A DNA stretch of 64,000 nucleotides from Carboxylicivirga taeanensis (lineage in GTDB: Bacteria; Bacteroidota; Bacteroidia; Bacteroidales; Marinilabiliaceae): the NCBI RefSeq assembly GCF_051851475.1, contig NZ_JBPUSJ010000001.1, positions 1 through 64,000 on the forward strand. The letters are read 5' to 3'. The position numbers and the translations under genes were made by a program. This document shows positions 7,754-16,751 of the stretch, piece by piece. Numbering within the stretch: the first letter of the stretch is position 1; each line of letters starts with the position of its first letter. The notes under the pieces were generated by a model, which had not been told where the DNA came from, ran no database searches, and saw nothing but the letters and a program-made list of their open reading frames with translations.

Positions 7754-9109
7754 ATGTTACGAAAATCACTTATCGCACTTGCCTGCATCATTTTGATCAC
7801 GCTAACGACTAAGGCCCAGGACAGCCTGAAGCAGGTTTGGGGCGAAAATAAAAAGCAGTGGTCATTGCTCGAATGCATCAACTATGCACATGAGAATAAT
7901 ATTACCATCCAACGTCAAGCCATTAATACTGAATATCAGGAGAATGTACTAAAACAAAGTAAAAGAAATCAACTCCCAGATCTGAATGCTTCTATTGGTG
8001 CTCAGTACAATTCAGGTTTCAACTGGACCGAAAATGGAGGTGCTACATTGTCTAACAGCCAAAGATATAATTCAAATCTTAGCAGTAATGTTTCTGTATT
8101 TGAAGGACTAAACAAGCAGAACACTATCAAACGTAATAAAGTTGACCTACTTGCAGCTCTTGAAGATATGGAGAAAACAAAAAATGACATTGGTTTACAA
8201 ATTACTGGTCATTATCTCCAGATTCTTTTTAATAAAGAACTATTAAATGTTGCTAAAGAACAATATGAAACAAGCCAGCTTCAAATGGATCGCACTAAAA
8301 AATTGGTCGACGCCGGCAGTCAAGCAATGGGTAGCTATTTAGAAATCAAATCTCAAGCTGCGAAAGAAGCACTAAATGTGACGCAACAAGAAAATGCCTT
8401 AGCTATGTCGCTATTAAGTTTAGCACAGCTATTGGATTTAGAACGACCAATAGAATTTGACATTGAAACACCAGAGTTACCAGAGCTAAATGCGTTTACA
8501 TCTGACCTCCCAAGAAACGTCTACTCTACAGCTCTTGAAATTATGCCCGAAATAAAAAGTGCAAACTATAAAGTATCCAGCTCTGAATACGACTTGAAAA
8601 TAGCCAAAAGCTATGTTTACCCAAGTTTAAGCATTGGTGCTAACTATGGCACAAGTGCGTATTTCCTAGAAGGTGCAACTAATGGAGCATTTGAAGATCA
8701 ATGGAAGGATAACCGGGGAGGAGGTATTGGAGCTACCTTACGTATTCCAATATTCAATAAGCTACAGGCTAGAAACGGGATAGCCAATGCAAAGCTTAGT
8801 GTATTGGATGCCCAATACCAATTAAAACAGGAAAAACTCACATTGCGCAAAAGCATCCAGCAGGCCTATGCTGATGCCATGGCGGCCTACAATAATTTTT
8901 TATCCAGTCAGGAAGCAGTGAACTCGTTTGCTGAATCATTCAGGTACACCGAAAAGAAATTTAATGTAGGGCTAGTCAACTCGGTGGATTACAATGTGGC
9001 TAAAACAGATTTTACGAGGGCACAGTCGGATTTATTACAATCGAAATACGAGTACATCCTACGCACAAAGATTTTAGACTTTTACAAAGGCATCCCTATT
9101 GAACTATAG
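7754..9109 (+). CDS. TolC-family outer-membrane channel
   Basis: A 451-residue outer-membrane efflux protein. A signal peptide is clear (LIALACIILITLTTKA, cut before QDS). Two outer-membrane-efflux repeats follow, each with long amphipathic helices (for example around residues 150-220 and 350-430) and beta segments such as NLSSNVSVFEGLNKQN and TLRIPIFNKLQARNGI. It is the last gene of the sigma-54 ABC operon and is followed by a strong terminator. It should form the trimeric exit duct for the MacAB-like pump and could also serve the C39 exporter, which has no channel gene beside it; the latter is inference. Confidence 0.92.
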   Translation: MLRKSLIALACIILITLTTKAQDSLKQVWGENKKQWSLLECINYAHENNITIQRQAINTEYQENVLKQSKRNQLPDLNASIGAQYNSGFNWTENGGATLSNSQRYNSNLSSNVSVFEGLNKQNTIKRNKVDLLAALEDMEKTKNDIGLQITGHYLQILFNKELLNVAKEQYETSQLQMDRTKKLVDAGSQAMGSYLEIKSQAAKEALNVTQQENALAMSLLSLAQLLDLERPIEFDIETPELPELNAFTSDLPRNVYSTALEIMPEIKSANYKVSSSEYDLKIAKSYVYPSLSIGANYGTSAYFLEGATNGAFEDQWKDNRGGGIGATLRIPIFNKLQARNGIANAKLSVLDAQYQLKQEKLTLRKSIQQAYADAMAAYNNFLSSQEAVNSFAESFRYTEKKFNVGLVNSVDYNVAKTDFTRAQSDLLQSKYEYILRTKILDFYKGIPIEL

Positions 9110-9141
9110 ATTCATAATACCCTTTTTACCCTTTATTTAAC

Positions 9142-9179
9142 AACACCGGATAGGCAGCCAGCATTATCCGGTGTTTTAA
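9142..9179 (+). terminator. Terminator after the TolC-like gene
   Basis: A perfect 11-base stem (AACACCGGATA at 9142-9152, TATCCGGTGTT at 9165-9175) with a 12-base loop runs into a short T tract. It separates the efflux operon from the adaptor gene at 9250. Confidence 0.85.
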
Positions 9180-9249
9180 TAATTTATCCTTTTGTTAATA
9201 TCCCTCTTTAAAATCTAATGATTAAATTAGCCCATAAATTACTGAATCT

Positions 9250-10512
9250 ATGAAGAAACCCGTTGTTATTGCCATCGCCGCTTTAGTTGTTATTCTTATC
9301 GTATTAGTTGTTGCCAAAAAACAAGGTTGGATTGGTCAGGATTATCAGGAGAAAGTATTAGCCGAAAAAGCTCAACTACGCACCATTACTGAAACCATTA
9401 CCGCCAATGGCAAAATAAAACCCATGGTGGAAGTCAAAATCAGTTCAGATGTTTCCGGCGAAATTCTTGAGCTTCTAATCGAAGAGGGAGAAGAAGTTAA
9501 GCGCGGACAGGTGCTCGCTCGCATTCAGCCAGACATTTATCAGCGTAACTATGAAAAAATGCAAGCCTCAGTAAAATCTGCCGAAGCCAATGTTTTGCAG
9601 GCCAAAGCCCAACTGCAGCAAAAAAAACTGAGCTATGAACGCAACCTGGAGCTATGGGAAGATAAAACCATCTCTGAAGCCGACTTTGAACTAGTAGAGT
9701 CGGAGTATCAAATAGCAAAAGCAAACATCTCTTCAGCTGAAGCTGCCTTGCGCAACTCCAGGGCCTCCTTAAACGAAGCAAAAGACAATCTAAATAAAAC
9801 CACCATTTATGCACCCATGGGTGGCACCATCTCACGACTGAATGTGGAGAAAGGTGAACGCGTGGTGGGGACCGCACAATTTGAAGGTACCGAAATGATG
9901 ACGCTGGCCAACCTGAACCAAATGGAGGTGTTGGTCGATGTAAATGAGAATGATATCATTCGCGTTAGTCATAACGACACTTGCCTTATTGAAGTGGATG
10001 CTTATTTAAAACAGAAGTTTAAAGGCATTGTAACACAAATCGCCAACTCAGCCAAAACAGAAGGCATTAGTGCCGATCAGATTACCAATTTTGAAGTCCG
10101 CGTGCTTATACTGCCCGAATCGTACGAGCATCTGGTTAGTGATAAGGCGGAAAATACGTATCCGTTTAGACCAGGTATGTCAGCCACAGTGGATATCCAA
10201 ACAAACACCCGCTACAACACGCTAACCATCCCCATACAATCAGTCACCACGAGAACGGAAATTTCAAAAAACGACACCACACAGCAAGTGACGGATAAGG
10301 ATAAACGCATTGAAGTGGTATTTGTAGTGGAAAACGGGAAAGCCAGGCAGCAAGAAGTGGTACCTGGCATCCAAAACACCCAGTTCATTGAAATTCTTGA
10401 GGGACTTAACGAAGACGCCGAAGTAATAACCGGGCCTTATTCGGCCATCTCTCGAAAACTTAAAAATGAGACAGCCATTGAGGTTGTTGACAAACTCTTT
10501 GAAGATAAATAA
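9250..10512 (+). CDS. Orphan efflux adaptor (HlyD/RND-type membrane fusion protein)
   Basis: A 420-residue adaptor with an N-terminal membrane helix (about 4-22), a lipoyl domain (VEVKISSDVSGEILELLIEEGEEVKRGQVL), a long coiled-coil hairpin (about 95-185) and a barrel with a membrane-proximal domain (LTIPIQSVTTR). It is paralogous in plan to the adaptor at 6589. A terminator stands before it and another after it, and no transporter gene adjoins it, so it is transcribed alone. It may be an alternative adaptor for the upstream pump or work with a transporter elsewhere. Confidence 0.88.
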   Translation: MKKPVVIAIAALVVILIVLVVAKKQGWIGQDYQEKVLAEKAQLRTITETITANGKIKPMVEVKISSDVSGEILELLIEEGEEVKRGQVLARIQPDIYQRNYEKMQASVKSAEANVLQAKAQLQQKKLSYERNLELWEDKTISEADFELVESEYQIAKANISSAEAALRNSRASLNEAKDNLNKTTIYAPMGGTISRLNVEKGERVVGTAQFEGTEMMTLANLNQMEVLVDVNENDIIRVSHNDTCLIEVDAYLKQKFKGIVTQIANSAKTEGISADQITNFEVRVLILPESYEHLVSDKAENTYPFRPGMSATVDIQTNTRYNTLTIPIQSVTTRTEISKNDTTQQVTDKDKRIEVVFVVENGKARQQEVVPGIQNTQFIEILEGLNEDAEVITGPYSAISRKLKNETAIEVVDKLFEDK

Positions 10513-10535
10513 GCATATCGAATTAATTCACTCAC

Positions 10536-10580
10536 TGCGGATGGCACTCTATTATTAAAAATTGCCATCCGCATTTTTTT
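10536..10580 (+). terminator. Terminator after the orphan adaptor gene
   Basis: An 11-base perfect stem, TGCGGATGGCA (10536-10546) and TGCCATCCGCA (10563-10573), is followed by seven T residues. Confidence 0.9.
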
Positions 10581-10608
10581 CACCGTTTCCAACTATCAAA
10601 CAATTTGT

Positions 10609-10616
10609 TATTTTTG
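10609..10616 (+). promoter_or_regulatory. -7 element of the tsaB promoter
   Basis: TATTTTTG is a full match to the Bacteroidota -7 consensus TAnnTTTG and lies 18 bases before the ATG at 10635. The -33 box is not well conserved. Confidence 0.6.
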
Positions 10617-10634
10617 CGGCATAAGGATACGAAC

Positions 10635-11336
10635 ATGGCAAAAATTTTAAGCATAGAAACATCAACCGGAGTGTGCTCTGTTGCATACAGCGAAGATGGT
10701 AATATTGTCGCATCAAAAGAGCTGTACCAGGTTAACTCACATGCCTCCAACTTAACCGTTCTTATTGAGCAGCTCTTTAAGTTAGACAGTACCCCGGATA
10801 TTAAAGATATAGATGCCGTTGCTGTTAGTAGCGGACCCGGCTCCTACACAGGCCTTCGCATTGGGGTTTCTACAGCCAAAGGCATTTGTTATGCTTTAAA
10901 TAAGCCGCTCATTGCAATCGACTCTATGCACATATTAACGCAGCCAGTGGTTGAACAATACAAGGCAACAGAGCCACAAGCAACCGTTTTTTGTCCTTTG
11001 ATGGATGCCCGCCGCATGGAAGTATATACTGCCGTGTTTGACCATGAACTGAAGTTAATTGAGAACATTTCGGCCAAAATTGTTGATGAAACAACTTTTT
11101 CGGATTGGTTAAGTAAATACCAGGTAGTATTTTTTGGCAATGGTGCAGAAAAGTGTAAAGACGTTATTACACACAGCAATGCCTTGTTCATTGACGATTG
11201 CCATCCGCTGGCCAAACATTTGGCACCTCTAGCAGAAAGCTATTTTGCAGAAAAAAAGTTTGAAGACGTGGCCTATTTTGAGCCCTTCTATTTAAAAGAC
11301 TTTGTGGCCACTACACCAAAGAAAAAAGTGTTGTAA
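10635..11336 (+). CDS. tsaB: tRNA threonylcarbamoyladenosine biosynthesis protein TsaB
   Basis: TsaB is the non-catalytic partner of TsaD in making the t6A37 modification of tRNAs that read ANN codons; it acts in the cytoplasm in the TsaB-TsaD-TsaE complex. The 233-residue product has the family start ILSIETSTGVCSVAYSEDG, the HASNL segment and VAVSSGPGSYTGLRIGVSTAKG, all typical of the ASKHA fold of TsaB. Its length is normal. The start is the ATG at 10635, downstream of a -7 element; an upstream TTG at 10605 is inside that promoter. Confidence 0.95.
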   Translation: MAKILSIETSTGVCSVAYSEDGNIVASKELYQVNSHASNLTVLIEQLFKLDSTPDIKDIDAVAVSSGPGSYTGLRIGVSTAKGICYALNKPLIAIDSMHILTQPVVEQYKATEPQATVFCPLMDARRMEVYTAVFDHELKLIENISAKIVDETTFSDWLSKYQVVFFGNGAEKCKDVITHSNALFIDDCHPLAKHLAPLAESYFAEKKFEDVAYFEPFYLKDFVATTPKKKVL

Positions 11337-11416
11337 GCAAAACCAATAAGTATTTCAAAGCGTTTGTTTGTCATAAAGAGTAAGTAACCTTAACTTATTC
11401 TACAAAAACAGCGCCT

Positions 11417-12226
11417 ATGAAACGTGCTATACTATTGTTGCCCGCCTTGCTTTTTTGCATGAGCCTGCTAGCCTCACAAGAGGAAGAAAATGATACCATC
11501 TTTATCCCACCATATCCATTAACCAAGCATCAGGCCTATCAGAGTGGTGAACGCTTGGTATTTACGCTTAATTATGGCTTTGTAACGGGCGGCAAGGCAA
11601 CCTTAACCGTTAAAGACTCTCTCATTAATAACACTTTCACCCATCATGTGGTTGGGAAAGGGGTCACCGTTGGAGTGGCTGATGTACTCTATAAAATACG
11701 CGACCGCTACGAAAGTTTCATTGACGTAAAAACCAACCAGCCGGTGAAAGCCATACGCAGCATTCGCGAAGGCCGCTACCGCTATTATAACGAAGTAGAA
11801 TACAATAGAGATTCATCACAGGTTATCTCTCAAAAATCCGGCATTCATACTGTTCAGGAAGGCATTCTCGACATTCTTTCTGCCTTTTATTTTGCCCGCA
11901 ACCATAAGTTTAATGAAAATTTGAAAGAAGGGGAAATCATTGAATTTATGACTTATTTTTCCGATGAAAACTTTCCTCTGCGTATCCGCTATAGGGGCAC
12001 GGAAGTGATAAAAACCAACTTTGGCAAAATAGAATGCTACAAGTTTTCACCAGTTACAGAAGTAGGCCGCGCTTTTAAAACCGAAGATGATATGCATGTG
12101 TGGATTACCAGAGATAAAAATCGAATACCCATACGCGTACGATTCGATCTTGCAGTGGGCTCATTTACCTGCAATCTTGAAGAGTTTAAAGGACTGAAAC
12201 ACCCCTTTAGCAGTGTTAGGTATTAA
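11417..12226 (+). CDS. Secreted DUF3108 protein
   Basis: A 269-residue protein with a signal peptide (LLLPALLFCMSLLAS). The body matches the DUF3108 family of Bacteroidota envelope proteins: AYQSGERLVFTLNYGFVTGGKATLTV near residue 35, YKIRDRYESFID, RSIREGRYRYYNEVEY, and CYKFSPVTEVGRAF with WITRDKNRIPIRVRF toward the end. The function is unknown; the fold is expected to be a beta-rich periplasmic domain. It lies between tsaB and efp on the same strand, each with its own spacing and probably its own promoter. Confidence 0.8.
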   Translation: MKRAILLLPALLFCMSLLASQEEENDTIFIPPYPLTKHQAYQSGERLVFTLNYGFVTGGKATLTVKDSLINNTFTHHVVGKGVTVGVADVLYKIRDRYESFIDVKTNQPVKAIRSIREGRYRYYNEVEYNRDSSQVISQKSGIHTVQEGILDILSAFYFARNHKFNENLKEGEIIEFMTYFSDENFPLRIRYRGTEVIKTNFGKIECYKFSPVTEVGRAFKTEDDMHVWITRDKNRIPIRVRFDLAVGSFTCNLEEFKGLKHPFSSVRY

Positions 12227-12289
12227 TAACAACTGGCATAAGCTATTAGCTTTTAGCGGGAACAATTCGTTTTTTTACTGTAATTAGCT

Positions 12290-12297
12290 TATTTTTG
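12290..12297 (+). promoter_or_regulatory. -7 element of the efp promoter
   Basis: TATTTTTG, a full match to TAnnTTTG, lies 47 bases before the efp ATG. Confidence 0.6.
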
Positions 12298-12344
12298 CAC
12301 CGTTTTTCTAAAAAGATTTTTAAAATAATCACAATTTCAATAGT

Positions 12345-12911
12345 ATGGCAACTACAGCTGATTTTAGAAACGGGATGTGCATTGAATACAATGGACAGTT
12401 GTTTTTCATCGTACAGTTTCAACATGTTAAACCTGGTAAGGGTGCCGCATTTGTTAGAACTAAACTTAAAAATGTATCAACCGGTAAGGTACTAGAAAAT
12501 ACATTTAATGCAGGTGTGAAGGTAAATGAGGCTCGCGTTGAGCGTCGTCCGCATCAGTTTCTTTATAAAGACGATATGGGCTACCACTTTATGAACGCCG
12601 AAACTTTTGAGCAGGTGCCTATTGAAGAAGGGCTGATTGACAATACAGCTTTACTCAACGAAGGAATGGAAGTAGAAGTAGTTTACCATGCTGACACTGA
12701 AACACCTCTGATGGTTAACCTGCCTGCTAATGTGGTATTCGAAGTGACCTATACTGAACCAGGTGTAAGAGGCGATACTTCATCAACCAACTCATTAAAA
12801 CCTGCAACAGTTACTACAGGTGCGCAAATTATGGTACCGCTGTTTATCAACACTGGTGATAAAATTAAGATCAATACGAGCGACAACTCTTACGTGGAGC
12901 GCGTAAAATAA
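12345..12911 (+). CDS. efp: Translation elongation factor P
   Basis: EF-P binds between the P and E sites of ribosomes stalled on polyproline and speeds peptide bond formation. The 188-residue product has the three-barrel EF-P layout: N-terminal KOW-like domain with the tip loop KPGKGAAF (Lys32 is the residue equivalent to modified Lys34 of E. coli), the middle domain with ARVERRPHQFLYKDDMGYHF, and the C-terminal OB domain ending GDKIKINTSDNSYVERVK. No EpmA/EpmB genes were seen nearby. Length and ends are normal. Confidence 0.97.
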   Translation: MATTADFRNGMCIEYNGQLFFIVQFQHVKPGKGAAFVRTKLKNVSTGKVLENTFNAGVKVNEARVERRPHQFLYKDDMGYHFMNAETFEQVPIEEGLIDNTALLNEGMEVEVVYHADTETPLMVNLPANVVFEVTYTEPGVRGDTSSTNSLKPATVTTGAQIMVPLFINTGDKIKINTSDNSYVERVK

Positions 12912-12927
12912 TTTCAAAAGCAAAGAA

Positions 12928-12984
12928 CCTGTTATAAACTTATTATGAATCAAATGATTAAATAAAGTTTGTAACAGGCCTTTT
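12928..12984 (+). terminator. Terminator after efp
   Basis: A 14-base stem with one G-T pair, CCTGTTATAAACTT (12928-12941) and AAGTTTGTAACAGG (12965-12978), is followed by CCTTTTCT. Confidence 0.8.
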
Positions 12985-13056
12985 CTCTGCCACCGCAATA
13001 TTTCCTCACTTTTATAGGTTTTTTTTAATACCTTAGATGGAAAGAGTTATCCCAAT

Positions 13057-14289
13057 ATGGTTACGCAACTAAAAAAGAAAAGATTACGCCTCTATAAGGA
13101 TCGGTTAAACATCATCCTGGATATTGCGCAAACCATTAACCAGGATCATACAATTGATGACTTACTCTCCGAGTTTGAGATTCTGCTTCGGGAAGAACTG
13201 GAGGTTGGTAAAGTATTGGTTTATACCCTTTCTAATAACGAATGGAAAAACCTTTTAATATCGGGTGTTACAGAAGATGAAGCTGCCGCCATTGATGTAA
13301 AAAAGGATTTGCTGCAGTACGACACAATTGAAAGCATTACCCTCTCTCACCCGCCAAATTTGAAAGGCTTTGATGCCGTTATTCCACTTTTTCACCGCTA
13401 CAGTGCCATCGGCTACGTGCTGATTGGTGATATTGAAGAAGAGCAGCAAGGGATTAGTCCAACCATTAAGCACCTTAAGCTCATTCAGATTATCTCGAAC
13501 CTGATTATTGTGTTTGTTGAAAACAAGCGCATGCAACAGGAGCTGCTGGAGCAGGAAGCCATCAAAAAAGAGATGGAACTGGCTTCCCGAATCCAAAATC
13601 AGTTGGTTCCCAATGAGCATCAGCTGCCCAAGACATCAAAGCTTGAAATTCATACCTACTATCAACCGCACATGGGAGTTGGAGGCGATTACTACGATGT
13701 ATTTCGCCTTTCGCGCAACACCATTGGCTTTTGCATAGCCGATGTTTCGGGAAAAGGTATATCAGCAGCCATGCTAATGTCCAACTTTCAGGCAGTTATA
13801 CGTTCATTATTTTCGTACCGCTGTAATCTAAAGAAGCTGGTGCATCAGCTGAATGCCCGCGTTAATGAAAGCGCTAATAACGAAAAGTTTATCACCCTCT
13901 TCATTGGTCGATACAACCTCATTACCCGCCGTTTAAGTTATGTGAATGCCGGCCATTTGCCACCCCTACTTTACGATGCCAGAAAACAACAGCTGACCCA
14001 TCTGGAAAGTGGATGTATTGGATTGGGAATGCTTGATTTCATTCCCTCTATAGAATTGGGCAAAGTTCACATACCCAGAGGTTCCAAACTACTTGCTTTT
14101 ACCGATGGATTAGTGGAACTAGATGATGGCTTTCAGGTAGAATCGGGTGCTGAAGAGGTAGAAGCAGTGATGAATAACAGCGCGCCGCTGGAGCAAAACT
14201 TTCAGGGGCTTAGAACCATTATCGACCGGATTGAAAAAGAAGGTGCTGCTTTTGATGATATCTCCCTGATAGGATTGGAGTTCAAATAA
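13057..14289 (+). CDS. GAF-domain PP2C/SpoIIE-type serine phosphatase
   Basis: A 410-residue cytoplasmic protein phosphatase of the RsbU/SpoIIE group. Residues 1-155 look like a GAF-type sensor domain. A helical linker follows (VENKRMQQELLEQEAIKKEMELA), then SRIQNQLVP, which is typical of the junction, and the PPM phosphatase domain from about 195: GVGGDYYDVFRL, ADVSGKGISAAMLMSNFQA, YVNAGHLPPLL and LLAFTDGLVEL supply the metal-binding aspartates and glycines. Such phosphatases usually dephosphorylate an STAS anti-anti-sigma protein, but no STAS or switch-kinase gene is beside it. No membrane helix is seen. Confidence 0.9.
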   Translation: MVTQLKKKRLRLYKDRLNIILDIAQTINQDHTIDDLLSEFEILLREELEVGKVLVYTLSNNEWKNLLISGVTEDEAAAIDVKKDLLQYDTIESITLSHPPNLKGFDAVIPLFHRYSAIGYVLIGDIEEEQQGISPTIKHLKLIQIISNLIIVFVENKRMQQELLEQEAIKKEMELASRIQNQLVPNEHQLPKTSKLEIHTYYQPHMGVGGDYYDVFRLSRNTIGFCIADVSGKGISAAMLMSNFQAVIRSLFSYRCNLKKLVHQLNARVNESANNEKFITLFIGRYNLITRRLSYVNAGHLPPLLYDARKQQLTHLESGCIGLGMLDFIPSIELGKVHIPRGSKLLAFTDGLVELDDGFQVESGAEEVEAVMNNSAPLEQNFQGLRTIIDRIEKEGAAFDDISLIGLEFK

Positions 14290-14316
14290 AAAAGCAGACT
14301 TTCCAGCCTGCTTTTC
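14289..14316. terminator. Bidirectional terminator between the phosphatase gene and tyrS
   Basis: The stem AAAGCAG (14291-14297) with CTGCTTT (14308-14314) has A and T tracts on both sides and serves the two convergent genes. Confidence 0.7.
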
Positions 14317-14338
14317 TCAATTATTCGTTTCTATATTT

Positions 14339-15631
14339 TTACTGTGCGATTATCAAAAAGTAGTTCTTTTTACCTTTTTGAACCAGCAAGTATTTATCAT
14401 TCAATAAATCAGCTGACTGAATAAGCTTTTCAGCATCAGCCACCTTTTCTTTATTCACACTTAAACCTCCACCTTTTATTGTGCGGCGCAGCTCGCCTTT
14501 GGAAGGGAAAACTGTGGCGTGCTCTGCTAACAGGTCAACAATATTAACACCCTCGGACAGGAGCGACTTTTCGACAGTAAACTGCGGCACACCTTCAAAT
14601 ACAGCCAAAAGTGTTTGCTCATCAATCTTTCGCAAAGCCTCTGTGGTTGCTTTACCAAATAGTATTTGAGATGCTTCCACTGCCGCCTCATAGGCCTCTT
14701 CGGAATGCACCATGATAGTTACTTCTTTTGCCAAACGTTGCTGCAGTGCCCGTCGATGTGGTGCCTCTTTGTGTTCCTCAATAAGTGTCTCAATCTCGTC
14801 TTTTGAGAGCAACGTAAAGATTTTAATATATTTCTCCGCATCCTCATCTGATGTATTTAACCAAAATTGGTAAAAAGCATAAGGTGATGTGCGAACAGGG
14901 TCCAACCAAATATTACCAGACTCAGTCTTACCAAATTTCTTACCATCAGCCTTTTTAATTAACGGACAAGTCAGTGCAAATGCCTCTCCACTACCTGTTC
15001 TGCGGATTAACTCGGTACCCGTTGTGATATTACCCCACTGATCAGAGCCACCCATCTGCAGCTTACAATTCTTCTCATTATAGAGGTGTAAAAAATCAGT
15101 TCCCTGTACCAATTGATAAGTAAATTCGGTGAAAGAGAGGCCGGTTTTATAGCTTCCGTCTAACCGTTTTTTAACCGAATCTTTGGCCATCATATAATTA
15201 ACCGTGATGTGCTTTCCAATGTCACGAATGAATTCAAGAAACGAATACTCCTTCATCCAATCATAGTTATTTACCATTTCGGCAGCATTTTCTGCATCTG
15301 AATCGAAATCCAAGAAATTTGACAGCTGCTTTTTAATTCCATCCTGGTTTTTGCGCAGCTGCTCCTCATTTAACAAGTTCCGTTCATCCGATTTGCCTGA
15401 AGGATCGCCAATCATACCTGTTGCTCCACCAACCAAAACAATGGGTTTATGTCCACACACCTGAAAATGCTTTAACATCATTACACTTACCAAGTGACCA
15501 ATATGTAATGAATCTGCAGTTGGATCGATCCCCACATAAGCCGACGTCAGCTCTTTCTCAAGTTGTTCTTCTGTTCCTGGCATTACATCGTGGATCATAC
15601 CACGCCATCTTAACTCTTCTACAAAATTCAT
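14339..15631 (-). CDS. tyrS: Tyrosyl-tRNA synthetase
   Basis: A class I synthetase charging tRNA-Tyr. The 430-residue product has YVGIDPTADSLHIGHL with the HIGH motif at 43-46, the tyrosine pocket TYQLVQGTDFLHLY, GGSDQWGNI, and KFGKTESG as the KMSKS equivalent. The C-terminal S4 RNA-binding domain is seen as SKGELRRTIKGGGLSVNKEKV. I place the start at the ATG at 15631; 32 more codons are open upstream but run through the promoter region and are not family sequence. Confidence 0.96.
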   Translation of the reverse strand: MNFVEELRWRGMIHDVMPGTEEQLEKELTSAYVGIDPTADSLHIGHLVSVMMLKHFQVCGHKPIVLVGGATGMIGDPSGKSDERNLLNEEQLRKNQDGIKKQLSNFLDFDSDAENAAEMVNNYDWMKEYSFLEFIRDIGKHITVNYMMAKDSVKKRLDGSYKTGLSFTEFTYQLVQGTDFLHLYNEKNCKLQMGGSDQWGNITTGTELIRRTGSGEAFALTCPLIKKADGKKFGKTESGNIWLDPVRTSPYAFYQFWLNTSDEDAEKYIKIFTLLSKDEIETLIEEHKEAPHRRALQQRLAKEVTIMVHSEEAYEAAVEASQILFGKATTEALRKIDEQTLLAVFEGVPQFTVEKSLLSEGVNIVDLLAEHATVFPSKGELRRTIKGGGLSVNKEKVADAEKLIQSADLLNDKYLLVQKGKKNYFLIIAQ

Positions 15632-16003
15632 GGTAAGTGCATTATTAACTGTCTTTAGCAAGACACTATTATACATGTGTTTATTTACAAGAGCACAAAG
15701 ATAATAAAAACCCGGTGCCAAACGCATGCGATTCTACAGGTAAAAATAGCAATTTAAAGTCCTTAGTATGAATTAACCCCTTTGGGCAGTAGCGAAACTC
15801 GATTGTACACTCTAATGCCGGAAAGGCGGTGGGAATGCAAATTACAGTGGTAATGCCAATGTAAAGCTGCCAATTGAATGCCCACGCGAAATGACAAAAC
15901 AATCGACTGCTGTGCACTAAACATTGCATGCAATATATAATATCACATAAAATATCAATTACAAAGAATTAATAATATCTTTGACAGAGAACCCTAATTA
16001 CTG
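15632..16003. other. Intergenic region between divergent tyrS and a secreted protein gene
   Basis: No gene is supported here. A perfect -7 element on the minus strand (TATCTTTG, 15696-15703) lies 65 bases before tyrS, with TTTG 15 bases further upstream (spacing shorter than usual). On the plus strand TATCTTTG (15976-15983) stands 20 bases before the gene at 16004. The rest shows no repeats or RNA motifs that I recognise. Confidence 0.55.
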
Positions 16004-16417
16004 ATGATTATGAACCATTTAAAACTACTTTTGACAATTATTGCCTGTATGTTTTGTTTAACAAGCTTCGGTCAATACAGTACCCAAACAGATTCTTTAC
16101 AGGAAAGCACACAACTAAGCCTTAACTTAAAGTTAGAATATCTACCGGTTAAGTTGAGCATCAATTCAAGTGAAATAAATAAAGTGAATCGCCCGATTTA
16201 TTTATACAATCAGGTAGGGATGTACGAGCAATACCACTTATCGGTCAACTCAAGCCAGATGCTAAGATCTTACAAAGCATATTACCCGGCCGATTTGATG
16301 ACCATCACTGGGAATAACCGTGTGAGAGACAGCTTTAATCCCCACGGTGCTAATGATATTGGAAGTGCCCTAATCAATGGTTTTTTAAACGGAATATTGC
16401 TCGGAAATAAATATTAA
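16004..16417 (+). CDS. Small secreted protein of unknown function
   Basis: I do not recognise this 137-residue protein (135 if the ATG at 16010 is used). A signal peptide is clear (LLLTIIACMFCLTSFG, cut before QYS). The mature part is beta-type sequence with no cysteines and ends in a glycine- and hydrophobic-rich stretch, DIGSALINGFLNGILLGNKY, which could be a membrane-binding helix. The -7 element TATCTTTG at 15976 supports expression. The neighbours are tyrS (divergent) and an M28 peptidase gene more than 300 bases downstream, so context gives no role. Confidence 0.7.
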   Translation: MIMNHLKLLLTIIACMFCLTSFGQYSTQTDSLQESTQLSLNLKLEYLPVKLSINSSEINKVNRPIYLYNQVGMYEQYHLSVNSSQMLRSYKAYYPADLMTITGNNRVRDSFNPHGANDIGSALINGFLNGILLGNKY

Positions 16418-16580
16418 ACAATATCTCCAGATTCCCTCACCCTGCATTTGGCATAACTATTTTCTTAAGGAGTGAAACATTTTAGGTTTGAGTAGAGATG
16501 TGGAGCTGGATCAATATTACATCAGAATCGGTAAGAATGAAGAGCTGAGAATTAACACCTCTGTTTAGCTGCGATTATAA

Positions 16581-16606
16581 AAAAGAGTATAGTGCATACT
16601 CTTTTT
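16581..16606 (+). terminator. Rho-independent terminator
   Basis: AAAAGAGTAT, loop AGTGC, ATACTCTTTT, continuing into further T residues; the flanking A tract lets it work in both directions. Confidence 0.75.
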
Positions 16607-16653
16607 AAAATCATTGGCAAACGATTTTAATGAATGGCAAAAGTAATAGAACG

Positions 16654-16679
16654 AGCCGGCCAATGTGTCGGCTTTTTTC
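16654..16679 (+). terminator. Second terminator
   Basis: AGCCGGC pairs with GTCGGCT (one G-T pair) and is followed by TTTTT. Confidence 0.65.
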
Positions 16680-16751
16680 ATTCTATCCTGTTAAAAAAGA
16701 ATTATATTTAGCTATAAAATAAGCAAACCTCATTGTATTATCGACACAACT

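Larger units (their letters stand above)
16418..16751. other. Intergenic region with two terminators and a short coding-like stretch
   Basis: Two hairpins end in T tracts: AAAAGAGTAT/ATACTCTTTT (16581-16605) and AGCCGGC/GTCGGCT (16660s stem within 16654-16679). Between the secreted-protein gene and the first hairpin is a 26-codon open stretch from a TTG (16488-16568) with protein-like composition (for example VELDQYYIRIGKNEELRI). It may be a gene remnant. Two terminators in a row suggest that a small transcript or gene between them was lost or is unrecognised. Confidence 0.45.

Noticed and set aside
9497..9877. Minus-strand ORF of 126 codons inside the orphan adaptor gene
   Set aside because: Antisense to the coiled-coil region; cysteine- and arginine-rich in a way typical of shadow frames.
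15681..15929. Minus-strand ORF of 82 codons upstream of tyrS
   Set aside because: It crosses the tyrS promoter element and has no signal of coding; composition is unlike the other genes.
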